From Ignavibacteriaceae bacterium (GTDB taxonomy: Bacteria; Bacteroidota; Ignavibacteria; Ignavibacteriales; Ignavibacteriaceae): a DNA stretch of 64,000 nucleotides. The stretch's first letter is position 1; every line of letters begins with the position of its first letter. Made by a program: the position numbers and the translations under genes. Positions 18,535 through 27,781 of the stretch are shown piece by piece. The stretch covers positions 1 through 64,000 of the forward strand of contig JARLHC010000111.1 of assembly GCA_031292455.1 (NCBI GenBank), given 5' to 3'. The notes beneath the pieces were generated by a model, which was not told the DNA's origin, searched no databases, and saw nothing but the letters and a program-made list of their open reading frames with translations.

Positions 18535-19890
18535 ATGAGTATCATTCATTACATAAGGTATATTAAGCCTCAGAGAATTTATTCAAGAAGATTATTCCTT
18601 CAGTGGTTCAATTTTATTGAGAAATCACAATGGTGGACGAAAGAAGAGCTTTTTAACTACCAATGGAATAAAATAAAAGTGCTTTTAAATTATTCCTATA
18701 AAAATATACCCTATTATCAAAATATGTTTAAGGCTCTTGGTGCTTTTCCCGAAGACATTAAAACACTGAAAGATTTTCAAAAATTGCCTTATTTGACCAA
18801 AGAGATAGTAAAAGATCGGATTGAAGAATTATTACCCCCAAATTATAAAAATAAAAAAAATAACTTTAAATATTTTACTACTAGTGGATCTACTGGACAG
18901 CCACTTGGATTTTATTTACTTCCTATAAATGATATAATAGAAAATGCCTTTATGATTCAACAGTGGAGGAGGGTGGGTTTTAAAGAAAACCGGACTACAG
19001 TAATTTTGAGAGGTGAACCCATTAAGACCGATGGTCTGTTTTATAAACAAAGACTATCTGATACCTGGTATTTTTCATCGTTTCGGCTAACAAAATATAA
19101 TATAAAAATTTATATAGATAAGTTGAATAATTTAAGACCGGAATTTTTGCATGTCTATCCTTCCAGTTTAAATGTGCTGATAAACTTATTACTGGAATCA
19201 GGATTAAAGATTACTTTTTCTCCTACTGCCATTTTATGCGGATCGGAATCATTAAATGATTTTCAAAGGGAATTATTTCAAAAAGTTTTTAATACTCGGG
19301 TCTATCGCTGGCTGGGTTCGGCAGAGCAAACTACACTTGCAGGCGAGTGCGAAAGTTCTTTTAATTTGCATGCTTGGCCGCAATATAGTTACGTTGAATT
19401 ACTTAATGAAGATGGCCAGGAAGTAAAAGAATTTGGAGAGTCTGGTGAAATTATCGGAACCAACCTGCATAACTTTGCTACTCCCTTTATTCGTTATAAA
19501 AGTGGAGATATTGCAACTTATGCCGGAAACTCCTGCCGGAAATGCGGGAGACAATTTCTTATGTTCGACTCAATAAAAGGCAGAACTCAGGATATTGTTT
19601 ATTTAAGTGACCATTCTACTTTTCCTATTGGACCGGCAATATTTGGTATTCATGAAGATTATTGGTCACTTATAAATTTTATTCAAATTGTGCAGAATAT
19701 CCCTGGTGAAATAATAATTAAAATCGACACTAGAGCAGATAAAGAATTATTAATCCAAAAATTAACCCCTTTGTTTAATGCCAGATTTGGTAGGATTCTC
19801 AAATTCTCATTGGAATTTAGTTCAGATATGAAGAAAACAAAAAACGGAAAACATATCTTTTTAATTCAGAATTTAAAACCGGGATCTTGA
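18535..19890 (+). CDS. CapK / phenylacetate-CoA ligase-like adenylate-forming protein
   Basis: 451 residues. The P-loop block FTTSGSTGQPLGF lies near residues 115-127. A later segment, YRWLGSAEQTTLAGEC, occupies the place of the adenylation motif, and CRKCGRQF offers a Cys pair as in PaaK-like proteins. PaaK relatives in capsule and exopolysaccharide loci are called CapK and have no proven reaction; activation of an acyl group for attachment to a sugar is a plausible role. It starts 13 bp after the AsnB-like gene and its TGA overlaps the TTG start of the heparinase-fold gene. Family assignment strong, substrate unknown. Confidence 0.85.
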   Translation: MSIIHYIRYIKPQRIYSRRLFLQWFNFIEKSQWWTKEELFNYQWNKIKVLLNYSYKNIPYYQNMFKALGAFPEDIKTLKDFQKLPYLTKEIVKDRIEELLPPNYKNKKNNFKYFTTSGSTGQPLGFYLLPINDIIENAFMIQQWRRVGFKENRTTVILRGEPIKTDGLFYKQRLSDTWYFSSFRLTKYNIKIYIDKLNNLRPEFLHVYPSSLNVLINLLLESGLKITFSPTAILCGSESLNDFQRELFQKVFNTRVYRWLGSAEQTTLAGECESSFNLHAWPQYSYVELLNEDGQEVKEFGESGEIIGTNLHNFATPFIRYKSGDIATYAGNSCRKCGRQFLMFDSIKGRTQDIVYLSDHSTFPIGPAIFGIHEDYWSLINFIQIVQNIPGEIIIKIDTRADKELLIQKLTPLFNARFGRILKFSLEFSSDMKKTKNGKHIFLIQNLKPGS

Positions 19891-21887
19891 TTAAAATTTC
19901 TATTTCTAAAATGAAAAGGCATTTCCGTTCCTATGATTCCATAATCAGAATGGGATATAGTTTACAGAAGCGGCTGAATCAATGTTATTTCAATTTCTTT
20001 GCCAAAAGTATTGATAACTCGCTAATAACTCAGGTAGAACGGAATATTGATAATGAGGTATTTAAGAAATCTTTGGCAGAAATGATATCTATACCACCCG
20101 AATTAACTGCACTTATTAATTTAGATGAGTCTGCTGCAATCCTTGCTGAAGCGGTTCGAATAAAACAGGGTGTTTTTAACTTACTTGGCTCGGGTGATAT
20201 AATTTTAAAGAATATTGACTGGCATAAAGATTTTAAAACTGGTTTTCGTTGGAATCCGGGAACATTCTATAAAAAATATGTTCAGGAAGGAATAGATACT
20301 GGCTCCGATGTCAAGGTTCCACGCGAGTTAAGTCGTTGTCACCACTTTTTGAAGTTAGCTCTTGCTTACAGACTTACCGGAAATGAAGAATACGCCGGGA
20401 TATGCGTTGCTCAAATGTTAGATTGGATAAAAGAAAATCCCTTCATGTATAGCATAAATTGGGGCTGTACAATGGATGTGTCCATAAGGGCAGTAAATTG
20501 GATATGGGCGATAGGGCTAATTACAGGTTCCGTTTCATTAAATGAAATTTCTATTGAAAGGATTAAGTCCAGTTTATACGAGCACGGTTGGTTCATTTAC
20601 CGGAATCCTGAAAAGGAATATTATAACAATCACAATCATTATTTGGCTGATCTGACTGGGCAGGTTCAACTGGGCTTGCTATTTAATAACCTGGATGAAC
20701 CGAAACATTGGCTTGAAACTGGCAAAGAGGAATTATTTCGGGAAATAAGAATGCAGATTCTTCCCTCTGGCATGTCTTATGAACGATCAACAAATTATAA
20801 CAGGCTTGTACTGGAATTATTACTTGTACCGGTTCTTATTCTTAGGAAGAATGGACACGAAGTGCCTCAGGATATTTGGTTTAGATTGGAAAAGATGTTT
20901 GAATTCATCATGTATAGTTTGAAACCGGACGGTACTACTCCCATAATAGGCGATCAGGATGATGGCCGGTTACTCCCGTTTGGATGTGAATCCAATATCG
21001 ATTACAGGTATCTTCTTTCTTTGGGTGGGATGTTGTTTGACAGGGATGATTTTAAGCATCACGGCAATGGGTTTAATATCTATTGCGCCTTGTTTGGAGG
21101 AAAATATGAAAAGGAAAAATATGCTGCTAATGATGATAACAAAATAGCTCTTTCTTCCAGAGCTTTTCCGGATTCCGGTTATTACATTATGCGGAAAGAT
21201 AATAACTATCTGATCTTTAATGCAGAAGGAAAAGGACTATATCCGGAATTAGCCTCGGGAACTCATACACATAGCGATTTGTTATCATTCGAATTATATA
21301 CTCAGGATAAATCATTTCTGGTTGATCCCGGTAGCTATGTCTATACTGCAGATGCTAAAGAACGTATGTTTTTCCGGAGTTCACAAATGCATAATACTGT
21401 TACAATTGATGGCGAATCACAAAATGTAATTCGCGTGGAAAATCTATGGGATTTTGAACGTAATGCTATTCCGGAAGTTTTAAAATGGGAATCTTGCGAA
21501 TCATATGATTTGGTGGTTGCAAGACATACGGGTTTCAAACGGCTTAATGATCCTGTAGTCCACCAGAGATCAATTACTTTTGACAAGCAGGAACTAAGTT
21601 GGAAAGTTAGAGACGAATTATCAGGGGAAGGTTGTCACTTATTTGAATGGTTTTTTCACTTTGATACAGGAATTGACTTTAATATTAAGGATAAAGAAGT
21701 TCAGACAAATTGCGGTGATGGTAAAAATCTTCTTTTTACATTTTCAGGTTCGCAAATTATTGTATTGAGAAAAGAAGAATCGTATGTATCAAAGGGATAT
21801 GGAACGAAAGAGAGGGCAGAAGTACTCGTTGTATCTGTTCATTCAAATTGCCCGTTAGAATTAATAATATCAATTAATCAAATTTAG
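19887..21887 (+). CDS. Heparinase II/III-like protein (alginate lyase fold)
   Basis: 666 residues. The N-terminal alpha-toroid region contains FRWNPGTFYKK, GCTMDVSIRAVNWIW and NHNHYLADLTG; the C-terminal beta region carries ASGTHTHSDLLSFELY and DPGSYVYTADAKERMFFRSS, standard marks of the heparinase II/III family. The family cleaves uronic-acid polysaccharides by elimination, but no signal peptide is seen, so it may work in the cytoplasm on a biosynthetic intermediate. The possible TTG start at 19887 overlaps the previous stop; an in-frame ATG at 19911 is an equally possible start. It pairs with the bi-domain oxidoreductase just 4 bp downstream, a pairing known from other exopolysaccharide loci. 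Confidence 0.88.
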   Translation: MIKISISKMKRHFRSYDSIIRMGYSLQKRLNQCYFNFFAKSIDNSLITQVERNIDNEVFKKSLAEMISIPPELTALINLDESAAILAEAVRIKQGVFNLLGSGDIILKNIDWHKDFKTGFRWNPGTFYKKYVQEGIDTGSDVKVPRELSRCHHFLKLALAYRLTGNEEYAGICVAQMLDWIKENPFMYSINWGCTMDVSIRAVNWIWAIGLITGSVSLNEISIERIKSSLYEHGWFIYRNPEKEYYNNHNHYLADLTGQVQLGLLFNNLDEPKHWLETGKEELFREIRMQILPSGMSYERSTNYNRLVLELLLVPVLILRKNGHEVPQDIWFRLEKMFEFIMYSLKPDGTTPIIGDQDDGRLLPFGCESNIDYRYLLSLGGMLFDRDDFKHHGNGFNIYCALFGGKYEKEKYAANDDNKIALSSRAFPDSGYYIMRKDNNYLIFNAEGKGLYPELASGTHTHSDLLSFELYTQDKSFLVDPGSYVYTADAKERMFFRSSQMHNTVTIDGESQNVIRVENLWDFERNAIPEVLKWESCESYDLVVARHTGFKRLNDPVVHQRSITFDKQELSWKVRDELSGEGCHLFEWFFHFDTGIDFNIKDKEVQTNCGDGKNLLFTFSGSQIIVLRKEESYVSKGYGTKERAEVLVVSVHSNCPLELIISINQI

Positions 21888-21891
21888 GATC

Positions 21892-24048
21892 ATGAAACAA
21901 ATATTTAAAAATACAGATGGGATAAAAGCCCATGAGGTACCTCTTCCCACCCAGGGGGAAAAGGAATTACTTGTTGCAGTTGAGGCTAGTGTAATCAGCA
22001 CTGGTACTGAAACTATGGATATGCGCCACAACAATTTGTCATTGCTTGAAAAAATTCAGGAAAAGAAATTACTACTCGATAAGGTAAAAAAGACGATTAA
22101 AGATAAAGGACTGGAAGTTACTTGGAATGCAATCAGACAGAGATTAAGTCCCGCCGAACAAGCATTGGTTTTTGAACCAATGGGTTATAGCAATTCTGGT
22201 ACTATTGTTGCAAAAGGCAGCTTAGTCAATGGATTTAATGTTGGTGACCGGGTTGCTTGTGCTGGAGCAGGAATAGCAGCGCATGCCGAATATGTTGCTG
22301 TTCCGGTAAATTTAGCAGTTAAACTTCCTGATAATGTCCCCTTTACATCAGCTGCATTTTCTACAATTGGTAGTATAGCTCTTCAGGGCATTAGAAGAGC
22401 GGATTTGTCTTTTGGCGAAACTGTTGTAATCACTGGGCTGGGACTTCTTGGTCTGATTGCTGTTCAGATTGCAAAAGCCTGGGGTTTAGTTGTTATCGGA
22501 CTGGATATTAACCCCGCACGTTTGGATTTGGCTAAAAAGATAGGTGCCGATTTTTGTTTTCGGGCCGATGATCCGTCTGTCGAAAACAATATCAGGGATA
22601 TAACAAATGGATACGGGGCCGATGCGGTTATAATATATGCCGCAACCAGAAGTTCTGATCCGGCAAATCAGGCACTTAAAATTTGTCGTCGAAAAGCACG
22701 GGTTGTAGTAGTAGGGGCTATAGGCATGGATTTGCAGCGCGATGCCATGTACATGAAAGAGTTGGATTTTGTTATGTCAACTTCATACGGTCCTGGTAGA
22801 TATGATAAATCATACGAGATGAATGGCATAGATTATCCAATAGGATATGTAAGATGGACAGAAAATCGGAATATGATGGAATTTGTTCGATTACTCTCTA
22901 ACGGTCAAATTGATATTCAGCCTCTTATTAGCAATACTTTTACAATAGATCAGGCTAACGAAGCTTATCAAAGCCTTGTTGAAAATCCGGGGCACAATAT
23001 TGCAAGCTTGTTTCTTTATCATCACGAAAATTATGAAGCACAGGTAAGTAAAAGCGAATTGTATCCAAGACCAATTCTGAAAGGGAAAATCAGGGTTGGC
23101 ATAATAGGAGCAGGTGGATTTGTGCAAAGTAACCACTTACCTAATATTTTAAAGCTGCCTGATTTATATGAGCTGGTTGCCATAGCCAACCGCACTCCGG
23201 CAGAAGCAAAAGCTGCGGGTGAAAAATATAAAACTCGATATATAACTACCGATTATAAACAGGTTTTAAACGATCCTGAAATTGATATGGTTGTAATAGG
23301 CACAAGACATAATCTCCATGCCGTTCAGGTAACCGATGCCATTAAAGCTGGTAAACATTTACTTGTAGAAAAACCTTTGGCCATGAATGAAGCAGAACTT
23401 TGTATGATTCAGGATGCGTTTAATGAAAATCCTTCAATTCATGCAACAATCGGTTTTAATAGAAGATATTCTCCGTTAACCCAGAAAGCAAAAAATGTAA
23501 TTAATAAGCATAACCATCCGGTTGTAATAAATTATCGTATAAATGCTGGCTTCTTCCCGCCGGATATTTGGATTCAGGATTTGGAAGAAGGTGGGGGAAG
23601 AATTATAGGTGAAGTATGTCACTTTATTGATCTGGTAGGTTACCTGGCCGGAAGTGAAGTTAGCAATATTCAAACATCACATATTCCTGTTAATGGAAAA
23701 AATGTCAAATCTGAAGATAATATAATAATAACACTTTCATTTAAGAACGGATCAATTGGAGTAATCACCTACGTCTCAATTGGTGGAAAATCAATGGAGA
23801 AAGAAAGAATTGAAATATTCAGTAATAGTTGTTCCATGGTAATAAATGATTTTAAAGAACTTCAAATGTTTAATTCTGACGAAAAAGATATTAAGTTAAA
23901 AGAAACTGATAAAGGACATTATCGGGAAATTGAGGAATTTGCAAAATGCCTTAAGGGTGAACATTCTCTTATCCTCCCCTTTACAAATGATTTAACAGTC
24001 ACCGGACAAACAATTTCTGTAATAAAGCAAATTCATGATCTGAATTAA
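21892..24048 (+). CDS. Bi-domain oxidoreductase: MDR alcohol dehydrogenase fused to Gfo/Idh/MocA dehydrogenase
   Basis: 718 residues. Residues 1 to about 380 are a medium-chain dehydrogenase: substrate domain with SVISTGTETMDM, then the NAD-binding fold with VVITGLGLLGLIAVQIAKAWG. From about 396 onward a second Rossmann domain begins (VGIIGAGGFVQSNHLP), followed by HLLVEKPLAMNEAE, typical Gfo/Idh/MocA text containing the EKP motif. Both halves appear intact. The fusion is known from polysaccharide loci and should oxidise, reduce or epimerise a sugar. It is immediately downstream of the heparinase-like gene and its TAATG stop/start junction couples it to the next glycosyltransferase gene. Confidence 0.9.
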   Translation: MKQIFKNTDGIKAHEVPLPTQGEKELLVAVEASVISTGTETMDMRHNNLSLLEKIQEKKLLLDKVKKTIKDKGLEVTWNAIRQRLSPAEQALVFEPMGYSNSGTIVAKGSLVNGFNVGDRVACAGAGIAAHAEYVAVPVNLAVKLPDNVPFTSAAFSTIGSIALQGIRRADLSFGETVVITGLGLLGLIAVQIAKAWGLVVIGLDINPARLDLAKKIGADFCFRADDPSVENNIRDITNGYGADAVIIYAATRSSDPANQALKICRRKARVVVVGAIGMDLQRDAMYMKELDFVMSTSYGPGRYDKSYEMNGIDYPIGYVRWTENRNMMEFVRLLSNGQIDIQPLISNTFTIDQANEAYQSLVENPGHNIASLFLYHHENYEAQVSKSELYPRPILKGKIRVGIIGAGGFVQSNHLPNILKLPDLYELVAIANRTPAEAKAAGEKYKTRYITTDYKQVLNDPEIDMVVIGTRHNLHAVQVTDAIKAGKHLLVEKPLAMNEAELCMIQDAFNENPSIHATIGFNRRYSPLTQKAKNVINKHNHPVVINYRINAGFFPPDIWIQDLEEGGGRIIGEVCHFIDLVGYLAGSEVSNIQTSHIPVNGKNVKSEDNIIITLSFKNGSIGVITYVSIGGKSMEKERIEIFSNSCSMVINDFKELQMFNSDEKDIKLKETDKGHYREIEEFAKCLKGEHSLILPFTNDLTVTGQTISVIKQIHDLN

Positions 24049-25328
24049 TGGAATCAGTAAAAAATATTAACAGTTCAAAAAATTTAACTGTTAAAAAGAA
24101 AAAATTTGTCTATTTGTGTTCCATCAGTTATGATGGTACAGTGTATAAAACTCAGGTAATCGATTGGCTGAAATTATACGATCTTAATGGTATAACCTTT
24201 GATTTATTACAAATTTTTCATTTCCGCTTACATTACAATCCTTTTTTAATGATAAAGCAAATTAAAACCATAAGGAAAGAAACACATCTGCTGAAAGGAT
24301 TTCTTTATTTTTTCCCTTCTAAAAATTTTCTATATATAATCAATACGTTGGTTTTATATGCTCTGTTTTTGAAATATATTTTTAGATATGATAATATCCT
24401 GGTCTTATCCAGGGGAATGTATGGAAGAGAAATGAATTTGTTAAAGAAAATATTTCCCCGTAAAATAACTTTTTATTATGATGCTAGGGCAGCTTCAGCA
24501 GAAGAGAATAAATATCTATCAAATAAAAGAAATGATTTTTCCAGGAAAAGAGCTGATATAATCAAATATATTATTGATTTGGAAAATCGGACTCTTCAAT
24601 CTGCTGATAAAATATTTGTCGTATCCGAAAAACTCAAAAATTATTTCATAAAAAATTATAATACTCCAAAATATAAGTTCTTTCTTTATCCGTGTTTGTC
24701 CGATTCAAATAAATTCTACTATGATAAAAAATTGCGCGCAAATACAAGGAAAGATCTGAATTACACCGAGCAAGACATAGTTTATGTTTATGCCGGTGGC
24801 TTGAGCAGCTCTTGGCACGTGACTGACTTTATCTTTAATTTCTTTAATTATGCATCCCAAAAACAGGGAAATGCAAAGTTCTTAATTCTTTCAAGAGATA
24901 CGGTTTCAATATCAAAGATGTTAGAAAATAATCCTGATTTGAAGAATAAAGTTATCTTTATGTCTGTTGATAATGAAATAATCGGTAAATATTATAATGC
25001 CTCGGATTATGGGATACTCTTTAGAGAAAATTCAATTATGAATAATGTTGCTTCCCCGACAAAATTTGCCGAATACTTGCTATGTGGATTACCTGTTTTA
25101 ATTTCGGAGGGCGTGGGAGACTATTCGGATTTTTGTAAAACTAATGGTTTAGGATTTGTAATAAACGAAGATCAATTAAAGGATAATTCCTTATTAGACC
25201 CCGGTATATTTCAATCTAATGAATTTAACAGAGACCATATATCCGCAATTGGAAAGAAGTTCTTGACAAAAGAATCAATTTTACCCAAAGTTCTGGAATT
25301 ATTTAATACTGATGTTGCCTCTGTTTAA
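24048..25328 (+). CDS. Glycosyltransferase, GT4-like
   Basis: 426 residues. A GT-B fold is suggested by ENRTLQSADKIFVVSEKLKNYF in the middle and by FVYAGGLSSSWH-like and ASPTKFAEYLLCGLPVLISEGVGDYSDF blocks in the C-terminal half, which occupies the GT4 donor site. The usual E-x7-E motif is less typical than in neighbouring GT4 enzymes, with the second part changed to KFAEYL. Its ATG overlaps the stop of the bi-domain oxidoreductase by one base, and its end overlaps the next gene by 17 bp. Function as a cytoplasmic sugar transferase is likely, specificity unknown. Confidence 0.75.
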   Translation: MESVKNINSSKNLTVKKKKFVYLCSISYDGTVYKTQVIDWLKLYDLNGITFDLLQIFHFRLHYNPFLMIKQIKTIRKETHLLKGFLYFFPSKNFLYIINTLVLYALFLKYIFRYDNILVLSRGMYGREMNLLKKIFPRKITFYYDARAASAEENKYLSNKRNDFSRKRADIIKYIIDLENRTLQSADKIFVVSEKLKNYFIKNYNTPKYKFFLYPCLSDSNKFYYDKKLRANTRKDLNYTEQDIVYVYAGGLSSSWHVTDFIFNFFNYASQKQGNAKFLILSRDTVSISKMLENNPDLKNKVIFMSVDNEIIGKYYNASDYGILFRENSIMNNVASPTKFAEYLLCGLPVLISEGVGDYSDFCKTNGLGFVINEDQLKDNSLLDPGIFQSNEFNRDHISAIGKKFLTKESILPKVLELFNTDVASV

Positions 25329-26451
25329 TCGAAAGTTATTATTACGCAATCTGCTTAATATCCCTGGATGGAAAACTGAACGCAGAATAGTTGTCATTGA
25401 ATCAGATGATTGGGGCAGCATTCGAATGGCTTCAAAAGAAGCTTATCAGTTTTTCTTAAAATCGGGATATCCCGTCGATCAATGTTCTTATAACAAAAAC
25501 GATGCTTTAGAAAGTAATGAAGATTTAGAAAAGCTTTTTGAAGTTCTGATTTCGGTTAAAGATAGAAATGGAAATCCGGCAGTATTTACTGCAAATACTG
25601 TAGTTGCAAATCCTGATTTTGAAAAAATAAAATCTTCAGGCTACCTTGAATATTATTATGAGCCCTTTAACGAAACATTTAAAAAATATCCCGCTCATAA
25701 CAAAGTTTTTGATTTATATAAAGAAGGAATAAAGAATAAAATATTTTATCCTCAGTTTCACGGTCGGGAACATCTGAATGTGAGCAGATGGATGAATGCA
25801 TTACGTCGGGGTGATCAGGATACTCATTTAGCATTCAGCCGAAATATGTTCAGTGTTCATACACTGCCAAAACGGGATAACAGAAATGAATTCATGGATG
25901 CAATGGGGTATGATTCTCTGGTTGAGAGAGGAGAACTTAATGAAGTAATATCCGAAGGATTATCCTTATTTAATGAGAAACTCGGTTATAAGTCCAAATC
26001 ATTTATAGCCTCTTGTTATATATGGGATTCTGGAATTGAACCACTTCTTCTTAAATCGGGAGTATTCTTTATTCAGGGTGTTGCAGTTCAATGCGTTCCC
26101 AAACTAAACGGTAGTTTCGGGTATAAGAAAAAATATCATTACCAGGGGCAGAGTAATTCAATTGGGCAGCATTATTTAGTGAGGAATAGTTTTTTTGAAC
26201 CAAATGATTTTATCGATTTTAACTGGATAGATGATTGCCTGAACCGTATATCAGTTGCGTTCCGGTGGAATAAACCGGCAATTATCAGCAGTCATCGTAA
26301 AAACTATATCGGATTTATTAATCCCGCAAATCGTGACAAGAATTTGCAGCTTCTGGGTACTCTTTTGACCAATATACTTCAGAAATGGCCTGATGTTGAA
26401 TTTATGACATCAGATCAGTTGGGTGATTTAATAAGTGGTAATAAATTGTAA
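25312..26451 (+). CDS. Putative polysaccharide deacetylase (CE4/NodB-like), copy 3 of 3
   Basis: 379 residues from an ATG inside the end of the previous gene. It is a paralogue of the two proteins at 3259 and 4392: VVIESDDWGSIRM gives D32 and D33, and PQFHGREHLN gives H150 and H154, offset by exactly three residues from the other copies. ISSHRKNYIGFINPANRD near the C-terminus is also shared. Twenty kilobases separate it from the other two copies. The upstream overlap with a glycosyltransferase and the next gene two bases away place it in the main operon. The deacetylase reading is inferred from motifs. Confidence 0.65.
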   Translation: MLPLFNRKLLLRNLLNIPGWKTERRIVVIESDDWGSIRMASKEAYQFFLKSGYPVDQCSYNKNDALESNEDLEKLFEVLISVKDRNGNPAVFTANTVVANPDFEKIKSSGYLEYYYEPFNETFKKYPAHNKVFDLYKEGIKNKIFYPQFHGREHLNVSRWMNALRRGDQDTHLAFSRNMFSVHTLPKRDNRNEFMDAMGYDSLVERGELNEVISEGLSLFNEKLGYKSKSFIASCYIWDSGIEPLLLKSGVFFIQGVAVQCVPKLNGSFGYKKKYHYQGQSNSIGQHYLVRNSFFEPNDFIDFNWIDDCLNRISVAFRWNKPAIISSHRKNYIGFINPANRDKNLQLLGTLLTNILQKWPDVEFMTSDQLGDLISGNKL

Positions 26452-26452
26452 T

Positions 26453-27781
26453 ATGAATGATTTTACATTACTGCTGCCAGTTTTTAAATCTAAGGATGAA
26501 AGAACAATTGAATGCCTGACTGATGTTTATGAAGATATTCCTTTTATGAAGGAATTAATATCCGGTTTGATAAATGATAACCTTAAAGACGATCAAATAA
26601 AGAATAAAAGAATACTTTTGAAACCAAACTGGGTGAATCATTCAGCTGGCAAAAACGATGATTTGTGCTTGAGAACGAATGATAATTTTTTATTGGCTGC
26701 ATTGGAAGTTATCCTCGGAAAAAAACCATCCAAAGTTATAATTGGCGACGCTCCAATACAGGGATGTTTATGGGATAAAATGATAACCCCTGCATTTCGT
26801 GATAAAATAAATAATTTAAGTGCTCACTATGCAATTCCTGTTGAATTAAAGGATTTTAGACGTAGAATATTTAATCCGGCTAAAAATAATCCTGTTGAAG
26901 AACGCAGGCCTTTAGATGAATATATCATATTCGATTTAGGCAAAAGGAGTTTTCTGGAACCTATTAGTATAAGTGGGAAAAATATTTTTCGGGTAACAAA
27001 TTATAATCCGGATAGGTTAGCGGATGTGCACACTGCAGGAATTCACAAATATTGCATAACTAAAGAGCTCTTTGAAGCTGATGTCGTTATTTCGTTGCCA
27101 AAAATTAAAACTCATCAAAAGGCCGGGATAACAGGCGCTCTTAAAAATTTGGTGGGCGTGAATGGAGATAAAGACTTTCTTCCTCACCACCGTTTAGGTG
27201 GAACTGGTTTTGGGGGAGATTGTTATCCCGGTAAAAATTATTTACGATTATGGTCGGAGCTTTCTCTGGATGTTGCAAATCGTAACCAGGGTAAATTAGT
27301 TTATTGGATTTGGATAAAAATATCTTCCATCCTTTGGAGAATGACTAAGCATACTAAAGTTCACCATATTTCAGCTGCTTGGTATGGAAATGATACTACA
27401 TGGAGAATGGTTTTGGATTTAAATAAGATAGCTGTTTTTGGCAAAGCAGACGGTACGATTGCTGAAGAACCTCAAAGAATGGTTTTTAGTCTCTGCGATG
27501 GAATAATCGGAGGGCAGGGGAATGGTCCTCTCAAACCGGAACCCTTACCCCTGGGAGTTATTTGCTTTTCAAACCATTCGGCTATTACAGACATTAGTAT
27601 GGCAATACTGATGGGGTTTGATTTTCAAAAAATACCGTTATTAAAGGAAGCATATAATTTATTTGATAATCTAAAGGTTAATTTGAAATATAATGGAAAA
27701 TCTATCTCGTTTGCCGAATTACATCAGTATTTAATGCATGTTTTGCCGGCTCCTGGATGGATTGAATATATGAAATCATGA
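26453..27781 (+). CDS. DUF362 domain protein without ferredoxin module
   Basis: 442 residues from ATG 26453; a GTG six codons upstream is in frame but would overlap the previous gene, so the ATG is preferred. Recognisable DUF362 blocks are ILLKPNWVNH near 54, VIIGDAPIQGC, and especially VISLPKIKTHQKAGITGALKNLVG near 213-235. Many DUF362 proteins carry a C-terminal 4Fe-4S ferredoxin domain; none is present, and no Cys cluster is seen. The reaction of the family is not known to me. It is coupled by an ATGA overlap to an ATP-grasp gene, so the pair probably acts on the same metabolite in the polysaccharide pathway. Confidence 0.85.
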   Translation: MNDFTLLLPVFKSKDERTIECLTDVYEDIPFMKELISGLINDNLKDDQIKNKRILLKPNWVNHSAGKNDDLCLRTNDNFLLAALEVILGKKPSKVIIGDAPIQGCLWDKMITPAFRDKINNLSAHYAIPVELKDFRRRIFNPAKNNPVEERRPLDEYIIFDLGKRSFLEPISISGKNIFRVTNYNPDRLADVHTAGIHKYCITKELFEADVVISLPKIKTHQKAGITGALKNLVGVNGDKDFLPHHRLGGTGFGGDCYPGKNYLRLWSELSLDVANRNQGKLVYWIWIKISSILWRMTKHTKVHHISAAWYGNDTTWRMVLDLNKIAVFGKADGTIAEEPQRMVFSLCDGIIGGQGNGPLKPEPLPLGVICFSNHSAITDISMAILMGFDFQKIPLLKEAYNLFDNLKVNLKYNGKSISFAELHQYLMHVLPAPGWIEYMKS

